64,000 bases of DNA from Piscirickettsiaceae bacterium (GTDB taxonomy: Bacteria > Pseudomonadota > Gammaproteobacteria > Nitrosococcales > Methylophagaceae), in NCBI GenBank assembly GCA_024685975.1, contig JAIBDZ010000001.1, positions 248,001 through 312,000 on the forward strand. Reading direction: 5' to 3'. The notes under the pieces were generated by a model. The model saw only the letters and a program-made list of their open reading frames with translations. It ran no database searches and had not been told where the DNA came from. The position numbers and the translations under genes are program-made. Below are positions 30,934 to 40,416 of this stretch, piece by piece; positions within the stretch are counted from its first letter, which is position 1, and the number at the start of each line of letters is the position of its first letter.

Positions 30934-31533
30934 ATGCTGGTGAAGGATTTAGGCCATGTTGCCTATGAACCGACTTGCCAAGCAATGCAGGCTTTTACAC
31001 AAGCTAGGGTCGCGGAAACAGAAGACGAGTTATGGTTGCTTGAACACGAGGCCGTTTTTAGTCAAGGTACCAATGGTGATGCAGAGCATATTTTGCAGAC
31101 CAGCTCAATTCCTGTCATTCAATCTGATCGAGGTGGACAAGTTACGTATCATGGTCCAGGCCAGCTGATAGCCTATACTTTATTTGATTTGAAGCGCCGA
31201 CATATAGGTGTTAGAGACATGGTACATCGTCTTGAGCAGACGGTCATTGATGTGTTGTCGTTGTACGCGATTTCATCTTATGCTGATCCTGATGCGCCGG
31301 GTGTTTATGTTGATGGTGCTAAAATAGCTTCTTTAGGCCTGCGTGTAAAACGTGGTGCGTGTTATCACGGTATTAGCTTAAATGTTGATATGGATTTGAG
31401 CCCATTTTCATTGATTAACCCTTGTGGTTATCAAGGAATGAAGATGGTCGATATGAAGACGCTGAATTCGATGGCCACGATGGATAAAGTGAAAGAACAA
31501 TTTGTTGACTGTTTGTCAGCTCAGATGTCATAA
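30934..31533 (+). CDS. lipB: Octanoyl-[ACP]:protein N-octanoyltransferase
   Basis: It moves octanoyl from acyl carrier protein to lipoyl domains of 2-oxoacid dehydrogenases and GcvH, before sulfur insertion by LipA. Motifs: SDRGGQVTYHGPGQLIAY, the catalytic Lys region VDGAKIASLGLRVKRG, and the catalytic Cys in INPCGYQGMKM. Length 199 residues is normal. lipA follows 9 bp downstream. Confidence 0.95.
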   Translation: MLVKDLGHVAYEPTCQAMQAFTQARVAETEDELWLLEHEAVFSQGTNGDAEHILQTSSIPVIQSDRGGQVTYHGPGQLIAYTLFDLKRRHIGVRDMVHRLEQTVIDVLSLYAISSYADPDAPGVYVDGAKIASLGLRVKRGACYHGISLNVDMDLSPFSLINPCGYQGMKMVDMKTLNSMATMDKVKEQFVDCLSAQMS

Positions 31534-31542
31534 AGAGGATAT

Positions 31543-32499
31543 ATGTCGGAAATTAATTCAACGACGCGTGATGTACGCGCATTAAAAGGTGAGTCAAAAG
31601 TAGCTCGTATTCCGATTAAAGTTGTGCCTAGCGATCCAAAGCGTAAACCAGAATGGATAAGAGCTAAGGCTCCAGTTACGCCAGAAGTTATCCGCTTGAA
31701 AGCATTATTACGTGAACATAATTTAAATACCATTTGTGAAGAAGCGGCTTGTCCTAATTTGGGAGAGTGTTTTACTCACGGTACGGCAACTTTTTTAATC
31801 ATGGGTCAAATCTGTACGAGACGGTGTCCTTTTTGTGATGTTGCTCACGGTAAACCAGATCCGTTAGATCCTAATGAACCTGCTCATTTAGCTAAAACAA
31901 TTGCTGCAATGGCACTTAAGCATGTCGTGGTGACATCGGTTGATCGCGATGATTTGCGTGATGGTGGAGCTGGACATTTTAAAGCATGTATTGAAGCGAT
32001 TAGAACGCAATCGCCTGAGACTAATATTGAAGTATTAGTACCTGATTTTCGTGGTCGAATGAATTTGGCCTTAGATGTCTTAGCCGATACGCCGCCAGAT
32101 ATTTTTAATCATAATCTTGAAAGCATTCCTCGGCTTTATAAAGCCGTGCGACCGGGCTCTGACTATCAATGGTCTTTGGATTTAATCCAACAATTTCAAC
32201 AATTGCACCCAGATGTACCGACTAAATCAGGTTTGATGTTGGGTTTGGGTGAAACAATGGATGAGATTAAACAAGTCATGCAAGACTTGCGTGATCATGG
32301 TTGCCGAATGCTAACATTGGGACAATATTTACAACCGAGTCGTCATCATCTAGCGGTAGAGCGTTTTGTGACACCAGCTGAATTTGATGAGTTGGCTGAA
32401 GTTGGAAAAGCAATGGGGTTTGAGCATGTGGCCAGTGGCCCGATGGTACGATCCTCTTATCATGCCGATTTACAAGCGCAAGGTGAGCATGTTAGTTAG
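31543..32499 (+). CDS. lipA: Lipoyl synthase (radical SAM)
   Basis: It inserts two sulfurs into octanoylated proteins. The radical SAM cluster is CTRRCPFCD (CxxxCxxC). The auxiliary, sacrificial cluster is [12 protein letters not shown] (CxxxxCxxxxxC). The family tail MVRSSYHA supplies the serine ligand. AAAGAGGATA provides a ribosome site before ATG at 31543. The protein has 318 residues. It ends the long run from mreB. Confidence 0.97.
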   Translation: MSEINSTTRDVRALKGESKVARIPIKVVPSDPKRKPEWIRAKAPVTPEVIRLKALLREHNLNTICEEAACPNLGECFTHGTATFLIMGQICTRRCPFCDVAHGKPDPLDPNEPAHLAKTIAAMALKHVVVTSVDRDDLRDGGAGHFKACIEAIRTQSPETNIEVLVPDFRGRMNLALDVLADTPPDIFNHNLESIPRLYKAVRPGSDYQWSLDLIQQFQQLHPDVPTKSGLMLGLGETMDEIKQVMQDLRDHGCRMLTLGQYLQPSRHHLAVERFVTPAEFDELAEVGKAMGFEHVASGPMVRSSYHADLQAQGEHVS

Positions 32500-32544
32500 T
32501 GTGTCGAGCTTAGCTATTGTTTTTGTTATAGAAACAAGGTTAAC

Positions 32545-32573
32545 CGTGACCAAGTCAGCGTATCACGTATAAT
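32545..32573 (+). promoter_or_regulatory. Candidate sigma-70 promoter for citrate synthase
   Basis: A perfect -10 TATAAT (32568-32573) lies 17 bp after CGTGAC, or 16 bp after GTGACC, a weak -35. It is 46 bp before the citrate synthase ATG and after the lipA stop, so gltA probably has its own promoter. Confidence 0.55.
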
Positions 32574-32619
32574 GATGCCATGAATTTGAACCCCCAAAGA
32601 CAGAACGTGAGGTCATAGG

Positions 32620-33777
32620 ATGAGTGATTTTTTACCCGGACTAGAAGGCGTAGCTGCTACAAAATCAGCGATTTCTTATATTGATGGCGAACAAGGCTTA
32701 TTATCGTATAGAGGCTATCCATTAGAGGAGCTAGCCGCTAATAGCAGTTTTGAAGAAACAACCTTATTACTCTTGGATGGTGAATTACCGTCTGCGACAG
32801 ATTTGGCTGGTTTTACGAACAAGCTACGTGGCCATTATCGTACTAAATACCATATCCGTGAAATGATGCGTCATTTCCCTTCGACAGCGCACCCGATGGA
32901 TATGCTGCAAACGGCGGTATCGAGTTTAGGTATGTTTTACCCCGGCACAGAATGTCTGACTGGTTCTGGTGTGTGTGAAGATTTGAACTATGTGCGCAAT
33001 ATGACGGTGAATATCATTGCTCAAATGGCACCGTTAGTCGCGATGTGGGAACACATTCGAAATGGTTACGATCCGATAGAGCCTCGTGAAGATTTATCTG
33101 TTGCAGAGAATCTGTTGTATATGTTTACCGGCAACGAACCTGATCCTATGATGGCTCGTATCATGGATGTGTGTTTGATTTTGCATGCTGAACATACTTT
33201 AAACGCTTCCACATTTTCTGCTCTAGTATCAGGTTCAACATTAGCGACACCTTATAGTGTGATTTCTGGTGCTATCGGTACTTTATCTGGACCATTGCAT
33301 GGTGGCGCAAACTCTAAAGTCGTCGAAATGCTACGAGATATTGGTTCAGCTGATAATGCTGAAAAATGGGTTGATAACGCGTTAGCCCGTAAAGAAGTTA
33401 TCTGGGGAATGGGTCACCGTGAATATAAAGTGAAAGATCCTCGGGCGACAATTTTGCATAATTTAGTAGTAGAGTTGATCGATGATCGCGGCAGTAGTTT
33501 AAATAGCAATTTCGAAACAGCGATGCGTGTCGAAGAAATCTGCGAGGATAGGTTAGGGCATAAAGGCGTTTATCCTAATGTCGACTTTTACTCTGGTATT
33601 TTATATACCGAAATGGGCATTCCAGAAGACCAATTTACCGCTTTATTTGCGGTAGCACGTTCAGCTGGTTGGCTTGCGCATTGGCGCGAACAAATCTCAG
33701 ATAACCGTATTTATCGTCCAACACAAATCTATATTGGTAGCGAAACGCGTAGTTACACGGCAATGGCAGACCGCTAG
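32620..33777 (+). CDS. gltA: Citrate synthase (short, dimeric type)
   Basis: It condenses acetyl-CoA with oxaloacetate. At 385 residues it is shorter than the NADH-sensitive hexameric E. coli type and fits the dimeric class also seen in Gram-positives and many methylotrophs. Catalytic residues: His in LHAEHTLNAST, His in GPLHGGANSK and WGMGHREYKVKDPRA, and Asp in YPNVDFYSGIL. AGGTCATAGG lies before the ATG. It converges with epmB, the two stops adjacent. A 2-methylcitrate synthase assignment is possible in this class, but no prp genes are near. Confidence 0.9.
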   Translation: MSDFLPGLEGVAATKSAISYIDGEQGLLSYRGYPLEELAANSSFEETTLLLLDGELPSATDLAGFTNKLRGHYRTKYHIREMMRHFPSTAHPMDMLQTAVSSLGMFYPGTECLTGSGVCEDLNYVRNMTVNIIAQMAPLVAMWEHIRNGYDPIEPREDLSVAENLLYMFTGNEPDPMMARIMDVCLILHAEHTLNASTFSALVSGSTLATPYSVISGAIGTLSGPLHGGANSKVVEMLRDIGSADNAEKWVDNALARKEVIWGMGHREYKVKDPRATILHNLVVELIDDRGSSLNSNFETAMRVEEICEDRLGHKGVYPNVDFYSGILYTEMGIPEDQFTALFAVARSAGWLAHWREQISDNRIYRPTQIYIGSETRSYTAMADR

Positions 33778-34785
33778 TTAGTAGATAACGGTTTTACTTT
33801 GTTCGCCTTGTTGCTCTCTGACGAGGCGGGGCACAAGGTAGCCTGAAAGTTGAGTCCGTAATTGTTGAACAAGTTTGATGCCTTGTTGATCGGGCACATC
33901 GAAGTGTGTTGCTCCCTGTACGGGATCTAGTAGGTGTAAATAATACGGAATCACTCCCAGTGAAAATAAACGTTCGCTTAGCTCTTTTAAGCTAATGACC
34001 GTATCATTAATACCTTTAAGCAAAACGGTTTGATTTAATAAGCTAATATTGGCGTGTTGTAATGCCGCTAATGCGACGGCGACATCATCCATTAATTCAT
34101 GACTGTGGTTGGCATGAATGACAAATGCGACAGAGAGTCGGGTTGTTGTCAGGATTGAAATTAACTCTGGTGTAATGCGATCAGGTAATACTATTGGTAA
34201 TCTAGTGTGAATGCGTAAGCGTTTGAGATGTGGAATAGTATCAAGGGATTGAATTAAAGCGCTCAACTTACCATCGGACAAGGTCAGTGGATCACCGCCA
34301 CTCAAAATGACCTCCTCAAGGCTACTATCTTCTTGCAAACTGGTCATTGTCTGTTGCCATTGACTCGCTAAAGGGTTGCTAGCTTGATATGGAAAATGTC
34401 GTCTAAAACAATATCGACAATGAATGGCACATGCACCAGTGGTCAGCAGTAGTGCTCTTCCTTGGTATTTTTGTAAAATGCCAGATTGGGTGATGGCTAG
34501 ATTATCTCCAACGGGATCAAGCACAAAGTCATCGTGCTGAATGCTTTCATCGATAAGGGGGAATACTTGGCGTAATAAGGGATCGTGAGGATCGCCATAC
34601 TGCATTTTATTGATATAACTTTGGGTGACGCGCAGTGGGAATTGCTTCAAGATGGCGTCGTTTACAGTTGTTAAACTCTTTTCTAACCCTAGTTGTTTGA
34701 GTAGCTCAGCCGGATCTTTAATGGCCTTGGCTAACTGTTGTTGCCAGTCTTGTTTTGGTAACACGGTCGGTGTTTGAGGTATCAT
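33778..34785 (-). CDS. epmB: EF-P beta-lysylation protein (lysine 2,3-aminomutase type)
   Basis: A radical SAM and PLP enzyme that converts (S)-alpha-lysine to (R)-beta-lysine for attachment to elongation factor P. The Fe-S motif is CAIHCRYCFRRHFPY (CxxxCxxC). Others are EVILSGGDPLTLSD and HANHSHEL; the PLP Lys is near the C-terminus. At 335 residues it is the short EpmB form, not the longer catabolic KamA. It is divergent from efp, and epmA follows efp, so the full modification set is together. Confidence 0.93.
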   Translation of the reverse strand: MIPQTPTVLPKQDWQQQLAKAIKDPAELLKQLGLEKSLTTVNDAILKQFPLRVTQSYINKMQYGDPHDPLLRQVFPLIDESIQHDDFVLDPVGDNLAITQSGILQKYQGRALLLTTGACAIHCRYCFRRHFPYQASNPLASQWQQTMTSLQEDSSLEEVILSGGDPLTLSDGKLSALIQSLDTIPHLKRLRIHTRLPIVLPDRITPELISILTTTRLSVAFVIHANHSHELMDDVAVALAALQHANISLLNQTVLLKGINDTVISLKELSERLFSLGVIPYYLHLLDPVQGATHFDVPDQQGIKLVQQLRTQLSGYLVPRLVREQQGEQSKTVIY

Positions 34786-34839
34786 ATGAGGTTTTAGTAT
34801 CTAATAAACTGACGTTGATCGTCCCTGAAAGAGGTTCTC

Positions 34840-35409
34840 ATGGCAAGTGTAAGTACAAATCAATTTAAATCTGGCTTGAAATTCATGTTGGATGGAGACC
34901 CATGCAACATTCTTGAAAACGAATTGGTTAAACCCGGTAAAGGGCAAGCATTTAACCGTGTGAAGTTCCGTAACTTAAAAACAGGGCGTGTGAATGAGCG
35001 TACTTTTAAGTCAGGTGAAAGTGTAGAAAGCGCTGACGTGGTTGAAGTCGAATTAGAATATTCTTATACCGATGGTGAGTTTTGGTACTTTATGGATCCT
35101 GAGACATTTGAACAGCATGCTGCAGATGCGAATGCCATTGAAGACTGCAAAATGTGGTTAAAAGAACAATATGTTTACACGGTAACGCAATGGGATGGCA
35201 CACCGCTTTTGGTGTCAGCACCTAATTTTGTTAACTTAGCGGTGACAGATACTGATCCTGGTTTAAAGGGCGATACGGCGGGTACAGGCGGTAAACCGGC
35301 GACATTAGAAACTGGCGCTGTAGTACGGGTTCCTTTATTTATGAGTATTGGTGATGTGTTGAAAATCGATACCCGTACTGGAGAGTATGTTGAGCGAGCA
35401 AAAGATTAA
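34840..35409 (+). CDS. efp: Translation elongation factor P
   Basis: It relieves ribosomes stalled at polyproline. It has 189 residues in the usual three beta domains. The lysylated Lys34 is in [11 protein letters not shown], the E. coli-type context. The C-terminal signature [11 protein letters not shown] is present. Divergent from epmB with 54 bp between; AGAGGTTCTC is the ribosome site. Confidence 0.97.
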   Translation: MASVSTNQFKSGLKFMLDGDPCNILENELVKPGKGQAFNRVKFRNLKTGRVNERTFKSGESVESADVVEVELEYSYTDGEFWYFMDPETFEQHAADANAIEDCKMWLKEQYVYTVTQWDGTPLLVSAPNFVNLAVTDTDPGLKGDTAGTGGKPATLETGAVVRVPLFMSIGDVLKIDTRTGEYVERAKD

Positions 35410-35440
35410 GATAAGCGCTTTACTGATGACAATATTATAA

Positions 35441-36433
35441 ATGATGCGTTGGCAACCAACAGCAGATAAAGCAACATTAGAAAGACGGGCTCAGTTATTA
35501 GCTGATGTCCGTCTTTTTTTTGCTAAACGCGGTGTTTTAGAAGTCGATACGCCGGTATTGTCACCCTCAGCGCCGACGTCGCCCTATTTAGAGAGTTTCC
35601 AGACCGAGTTTACCCCGCTTGCAGGAGGTGAAGTACAAACGCTCTATTTACAGACTTCGCCTGAATTTGCGATGAAGCGTTTGTTAGCCGCAGACATCGG
35701 ACCGATATATCAAATAGCCAAAGTGTTTCGAAATGGAGAGCTAGGCCGTTGTCATTCTCCCGAATTTACGATGTTGGAATGGTATCGCCCTGACTTTAGC
35801 TTAGATGAGCTGATGGAGGAGGTGACCGCCTTATTGAACGACGTTGTTGATATTAGTGGTGCGATTAAATTGAGCTATGCAGCCGTTTTTTCACAGTATC
35901 TAGATGTCGATATTTTCAGTTGTACTGTTGAAACATTACGCGATGTGGCATTGAAACAGATTACGAGTATTGATTCGCAGTTGTCGTTGGATTGGAATGG
36001 CTGGTGTGAATTATTAATGAGTGAAGTGATTGAGCCACAACTAGCACAACGTCAGGTACCTGTTTTTATTTATGATTTTCCTGCTTCTCAAGCTGAACTT
36101 GCCAAAGTAAAACAGGATGATGACGGGCATGCTGTGGCAGCACGATTTGAGTTGTATTTTGCTGGTGTGGAATTGGCTAACGGTTATGACGAATTATTAG
36201 AAGCGGATGAATTAACGAAACGATTTGAGCGTGATAATCATTATCGTGAGCAAATAAATAAACCTTCGATGCCGGTTGATTCGCGCTTATTAGCAGCAAT
36301 GCAAGCAGGATTGCCTCCTTGTTCGGGTGTCGCATTAGGGCTAGACCGGTTAATCATGGCGGCATTAGACAAGAAAGATATTGCTTTAGTTCACAGTTTT
36401 GGTCGCGATTTGTCGTATATTTGCCACAAATAG
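35441..36433 (+). CDS. epmA: EF-P--(R)-beta-lysine ligase
   Basis: A truncated class II lysyl-tRNA synthetase lacking the anticodon domain, which attaches beta-lysine to EF-P Lys34. Motif 2 is IYQIAKVFRNGELGRCHSPEF with MLEWYRP; motif 3 is GVALGLDRLIMAAL. The length of 330 residues distinguishes it from LysS (about 500). It starts 31 bp after efp. A second ATG one codon later is equally possible. Confidence 0.96.
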   Translation: MMRWQPTADKATLERRAQLLADVRLFFAKRGVLEVDTPVLSPSAPTSPYLESFQTEFTPLAGGEVQTLYLQTSPEFAMKRLLAADIGPIYQIAKVFRNGELGRCHSPEFTMLEWYRPDFSLDELMEEVTALLNDVVDISGAIKLSYAAVFSQYLDVDIFSCTVETLRDVALKQITSIDSQLSLDWNGWCELLMSEVIEPQLAQRQVPVFIYDFPASQAELAKVKQDDDGHAVAARFELYFAGVELANGYDELLEADELTKRFERDNHYREQINKPSMPVDSRLLAAMQAGLPPCSGVALGLDRLIMAALDKKDIALVHSFGRDLSYICHK

Positions 36434-36453
36434 GAGAAATATTAAGAGATAAT

Positions 36454-36485
36454 TTGTTTTTTTACGTAGTCTACGTATTTATACT
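36454..36485 (+). promoter_or_regulatory. Promoter with operator-like palindrome before the LbtU-like gene
   Basis: A perfect dyad TACGTAG-T-CTACGTA (36463-36477) lies between TTGTTT (36454) and two possible -10 boxes, TATTTA (36476) and TATACT (36480). With TATACT the spacer is 20 bp and the dyad is centred in it, the layout of MerR-family promoters. With TATTTA the spacer is 16 bp and the dyad would be a repressor site. Confidence 0.45.
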
Positions 36486-36552
36486 CCTCTCCTTTGTTAT
36501 TCTGCTCCGCCTCTCTACGCCCTGTTTAGAGAGATACTTAAAAGGAGAGATA

Positions 36553-38010
36553 ATGAAGAAACTAAACCTATCCATTGCGTTAGCTTTAGCAACGTCGTTA
36601 GGAATGAGCAGTGTTGCTTCTGCCGTCACTGTAGAAGAATTGGCTGCAAAATTAGATGCGTTGGCTAAAGAGAATGCAGAGTTAAAGCAACGGTTAGACC
36701 AAATCGAACATCACAAAGCGTCTGTTGATACACATATCGCTAAGCTTGAAAAAGCGAGCAAATCATTTTCATTGCCTAAAGCCGTGGTAGCAACGGATCA
36801 CCAATATGGTTACGACATGTTGGATTCGACGACCAATATAAATAGTAAACAACGTCTATTGTTAGAAAGAAAAGCAGCGGGTGAATTAGACAGCAATGGT
36901 ATTTATCTAAGTGGTGCTGTCACTGCTATTGCTGATTATCAAAGAAGTGATACTGATAGTAAATTTGGTTATTTAATGCGTCATCCAACCTCAAGTAACC
37001 AACGCACTAGAGAGGTCTCGGAAGCGGTTATTCATTCTGCTCAAATTGGTGTGACAGCCAACTTAGGAGATTGGGTGTCAGGTTATATCGAGTTGCTTTA
37101 TGATCCTGAGCAAAGCTTCGGTTCTGGTACTTTAACAGATGTTAATCGTAACCAAGTTCAAGTACGTCGTGGTTATGTCATGTTAGGTAATTTGAAAGAG
37201 TCACCTTACTACGCTTCTATTGGTAAAATGGCGATTCCATTCGGTTTGACGGATACCGTGAATCCTTTCACAGCTTCAACCGTCTGGCATGCTTTCGGTG
37301 GTTTAGCTTATGGTTTAAATGCTGGCTATACCCATGATGGTTTAAATGTAAATGTCATGGCGGTACAAGGCGGATCACAATTCCGTGCTGCCAATGTACC
37401 CGTTGATGGTAGTAATGTACCGAGCAAGTTAAATAACTTTGCTGTTGATGCGAACTATACGTTTAATGTGATGAACGATGCAGACTTATTGTTAGGTGCG
37501 TCTTACATTAAAGGCAGTGCGTATTGCCAAGAATTCCCGATTACTCACTTCAATTCATGTGAAGAAGAGAACGGCGCTTATGATGTTTATGCTCGCCTAG
37601 ATACAGGGGCTTGGCAGTTTAAGGCTGAATTAGCTCAAACAGAAGATAAATGGCCTGGTACGTTTAATCCAAGTATTCCTGAATTCGGTGCGTCGAAAGT
37701 CACTAGCTGGGATGTCGGTGCAAAATACAGTACTGCCTTTTTCGGCAAACCAACAGATTATTCACTTGAGTTTAGCCGCTTTGATGCCGGTCCAAGTGGT
37801 GCTCCTTGGGAGAAACAAGATCAATGGGTGTTAGGTATGGCAAGTTTTATTACGCCATCAGCTAAGCTCTTTGGTGAATATATCCATACTCGTGGTTATG
37901 CGCCATTGAACTTCTTGAGTGGTTTTGCTGCGCCTAATAATAATGCGACACCAAGTGATGCTGGCTCAAGTTCAGATATTTTGATGATTGGTGCGAATGT
38001 CGCATTCTAA
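36553..38010 (+). CDS. LbtU-like outer-membrane porin/siderophore protein
   Basis: A 485-residue outer-membrane beta-barrel. Signal MKKLNLSIALALATSLGMSS ends at ASA. A coiled coil (VEELAAKLDALAKENAEL, about residues 25-70) precedes the barrel, and the C-terminal residue is Phe (GANVAF), as needed for BAM. Alternating aromatic strands (VSGYIELLYDPEQ, YYASIGKMAIPFG, VYARLDTGAWQFKAELA) recall LbtU, the TonB-independent legiobactin receptor of Legionella. ATG at 36553 with AAAGGAGAG is chosen; upstream in-frame codons overlap epmA and lack a signal. The substrate is unknown. Confidence 0.75.
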   Translation: MKKLNLSIALALATSLGMSSVASAVTVEELAAKLDALAKENAELKQRLDQIEHHKASVDTHIAKLEKASKSFSLPKAVVATDHQYGYDMLDSTTNINSKQRLLLERKAAGELDSNGIYLSGAVTAIADYQRSDTDSKFGYLMRHPTSSNQRTREVSEAVIHSAQIGVTANLGDWVSGYIELLYDPEQSFGSGTLTDVNRNQVQVRRGYVMLGNLKESPYYASIGKMAIPFGLTDTVNPFTASTVWHAFGGLAYGLNAGYTHDGLNVNVMAVQGGSQFRAANVPVDGSNVPSKLNNFAVDANYTFNVMNDADLLLGASYIKGSAYCQEFPITHFNSCEEENGAYDVYARLDTGAWQFKAELAQTEDKWPGTFNPSIPEFGASKVTSWDVGAKYSTAFFGKPTDYSLEFSRFDAGPSGAPWEKQDQWVLGMASFITPSAKLFGEYIHTRGYAPLNFLSGFAAPNNNATPSDAGSSSDILMIGANVAF

Positions 38011-38035
38011 TTAATCAGTTATTATGATGACCTAG

Positions 38036-38063
38036 AAAAGGCGCTCAATTGGGCGCCTTTTTT
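38036..38063. terminator. Terminator after the LbtU-like gene
   Basis: AAAAGGCGC pairs with GCGCCTTTT and is followed by T. The A-run on the left allows use in both directions, so it may also end the convergent haemoglobin transcript whose stop lies at 38045. Confidence 0.85.
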
Positions 38064-38452
38064 ATTGTTTTTCTTTGTTGTTGCATCGCTTTAATCATGC
38101 TTGAAAAACGATGGTTTAATTGTTGTTGTAGTTGTGTGTTTAGTTCGCAAGATCGCATGGCATGTTGCATACAGTCGAGCCAAAGTGCAGCATGGCGATC
38201 GTTTAAATCAATATGATGGTGTCGTCGTTCTAATAATTGAGCACTTGGAGGCTCAACGGTCAATAATGCTGGTCCGCCAAGCCAATGGGCTAATAAGCGA
38301 TACAGTTTCTTTTTCGTTGTTGTTAATTTCTGAGGGTGGAGGACTCGAAGCTCAAGATAAGCGGGGTCTTTATCCATGACATCATAAAACGTGTTAGCTA
38401 ATTGTTTAACAGCGCTTAAGCTACCTAATTGTTCAAATAAGCTCTTAGTCAT
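38045..38452 (-). CDS. Truncated haemoglobin, group II (TrHbO-like)
   Basis: A 135-residue 2-on-2 globin. Features are FYDVMDKDPAYLELRVLHP (B/E helices), the GP motif in HWLGGPALLT, and the F-helix proximal His in LLERRHHHIDLNDRHAALWL. Trp in ALWLDCM fits the conserved WL.C motif of group II. Such globins bind oxygen, NO or peroxide. The gene is 6 bp after the DctM gene, suggesting a shared transcript with the TRAP permease, an unusual pairing. Confidence 0.85.
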   Translation of the reverse strand: MTKSLFEQLGSLSAVKQLANTFYDVMDKDPAYLELRVLHPQKLTTTKKKLYRLLAHWLGGPALLTVEPPSAQLLERRHHHIDLNDRHAALWLDCMQHAMRSCELNTQLQQQLNHRFSSMIKAMQQQRKTIKKAPN

Positions 38453-38458
38453 ACTGGC

Positions 38459-39760
38459 TTATTCCATTAAATTCGGAAGCCAGAGAGTAATGTCAGGGAA
38501 AATAATAATGAGCGTCAGTACGATCAACTGAATCACAATAAAGGGCACAATACCCTTGTAAATATCTCCTAATGCCAACATTTGTGCACTGGCTTTTAAA
38601 TAAAACAGTGAAAAACCAAAAGGGGGCGTTAAAAATGATGTCTGTAAATTTAATGCAATTAATAAGGCAAACCATAAAGGATCAATGCCAAGGTGAATAG
38701 CAACAGGCGCGATAATTGGGACGACGATAAAACAGATTTCAATAAAGTCTAAGAAAAAACCTAATATAAAAATCAATAACATGCTAACCAGTAAGAAACT
38801 CCATTTTCCGCCTGGCAATTGATCAAAAATATCAAAGACTAATTTGTCCCCGCCCATGCCAACAAAGACTAAGCCGAAAGCGGTTGCCCCAATAAAAATT
38901 AAAAATACCATGCTGGTCAAACGAGTGGTTTGTTGCATTGCTTGGTTTAAATTGCTCAGGTTGAGCCTGCCATGAATAGCGGCAAGAATTAAAGCGCCTA
39001 ATGCACCGACAGCAGCGGATTCTGTTGGAGAAGCTATACCAAAGAAAATCGATCCTAAAACCGTTAATACCAATAATAATGGGGGAATGAGGCTTTTGAT
39101 AATAGCTAAGCCTAAATGCGTATTATTGTCAGATTGTTGTTCAATGGCAGGAGCAAAATCTGGTCTTCTCCATGCAATATAGGCGATATAGATCATATAA
39201 GCTGAAACCAACATAATGCCAGGGACAGCGGCACCGATAAATAATTGGCCAACGGGGACGCCAATAACATCACCCAATAAAATTAAAATAATACTTGGGG
39301 GAATAATTTGCCCTAAGGTGCCGGAAGCCGCGATAGTGCCAGCAGCAAGAGAAGGCGCGTAGTGATGCTTTAACATCGCCGGTAGGGCTATGACTGCCAT
39401 GGTGACAACAGACGCGCCAACGACGCCTGTGGTGGCAGCAAGTAGTGCCCCGACAATAACGACTGAAATGGCAAGGCCGCCACGAACACGACCGAAGAGT
39501 CGCCCCATTGTTTCTAATAATGATTCTGCAATGCCTGAGCGCTCTAAGACCACGCCCATAAAAACAAATAATGGCACAGCCAACAGAGTGAAATTGGTCA
39601 TAATGCCCCAAATTCGCAGTGGCAATAAATCAAAGAAACCTGTGCCAAGGAAAATACTGCCAAAGGCAACAGCGACTGCACCAAGCGTAAATGCAACCGG
39701 AAAACCAGCGAGTAACAAAATAAACAAAACGGCGAACATCACCAAAGCCCATATTGCCAT
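38459..39760 (-). CDS. dctM: TRAP transporter large permease (DctM)
   Basis: A 433-residue inner-membrane subunit with about 12 helices that drives sodium-linked uptake of organic acids or similar anions. Typical DctM segments: LLLAGFPVAFTLGAVA, VPLFVFMGVVLERSGIAE, GGLAISVVIVGALLAATTGVVGAS-type residues, ASGTLGQIIPPSIILILLG and FLDFIEICFIVVPI. It overlaps dctQ by one base. No binding protein (DctP) gene is beside it. Substrate unknown. Confidence 0.93.
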   Translation of the reverse strand: MAIWALVMFAVLFILLLAGFPVAFTLGAVAVAFGSIFLGTGFFDLLPLRIWGIMTNFTLLAVPLFVFMGVVLERSGIAESLLETMGRLFGRVRGGLAISVVIVGALLAATTGVVGASVVTMAVIALPAMLKHHYAPSLAAGTIAASGTLGQIIPPSIILILLGDVIGVPVGQLFIGAAVPGIMLVSAYMIYIAYIAWRRPDFAPAIEQQSDNNTHLGLAIIKSLIPPLLLVLTVLGSIFFGIASPTESAAVGALGALILAAIHGRLNLSNLNQAMQQTTRLTSMVFLIFIGATAFGLVFVGMGGDKLVFDIFDQLPGGKWSFLLVSMLLIFILGFFLDFIEICFIVVPIIAPVAIHLGIDPLWFALLIALNLQTSFLTPPFGFSLFYLKASAQMLALGDIYKGIVPFIVIQLIVLTLIIIFPDITLWLPNLME

Positions 39761-40269
39761 TAGTGTTGTTCCTGTAATGAGATGAGGTGACGAATAAATT
39801 CTGCAATACCTTGTAATAGCAACAAAGCAAAGCCAATTAAGATGCTGCCTTTAATCAAATAACGGTGTGGCAAGCCACCCGGGTCAGGAGAGCCTTCGTT
39901 GTAATAGAAGGCATTTTCAACAAATGACCAACTGCTGTAGAGAATAATGCTGCAAAAAGGCAATAAAAAGAGAAGGATACCCACTAAGTTGATGATGGCG
40001 CGATGTTTGTCGCTAAGCCGTTGGCTTTGATAAAAAATATCAACCCGAACATGGCAATCGTGTTTCAAGGTATAGGCTGATCCGAGCAAAAAAATCAGAG
40101 CGAAAAAGTGCCACTGTAATTCTTGTAGTGCGACAGAGCCTAGTTGGAAAAAATATCGCATCATGACGTCGTAACAAATCACAAGCACCATAGCCAATAC
40201 AAGCCAAGAGGCGAGCCGCCCGACGGATTCATTTAGCTTATCGATGGTGTTGAGTATGGTTTTTAACAT
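39760..40269 (-). CDS. dctQ: TRAP transporter small permease (DctQ)
   Basis: A 169-residue, four-helix subunit: [23 protein letters not shown], the [28 protein letters not shown] family core (in parts), [17 protein letters not shown] and [16 protein letters not shown]. Two in-frame ATG codons (40281 and 40269) are possible; I take the second. It pairs with DctM downstream and is divergent from yaaA. Confidence 0.9.
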   Translation of the reverse strand: MLKTILNTIDKLNESVGRLASWLVLAMVLVICYDVMMRYFFQLGSVALQELQWHFFALIFLLGSAYTLKHDCHVRVDIFYQSQRLSDKHRAIINLVGILLFLLPFCSIILYSSWSFVENAFYYNEGSPDPGGLPHRYLIKGSILIGFALLLLQGIAEFIRHLISLQEQH

Positions 40270-40416
40270 AAAGATCCGCAATATATGACATCTAACCGTC
40301 TAGTTTCCCATAAACAAGGCATAAGCTCTAGTCGTAATAAAGATAATGATCAACAACTTGGTGTCCTAAAAGAAGAATATGATAAAGTACAAAGTGAAAA
40401 AATAATGGGGGTAACG

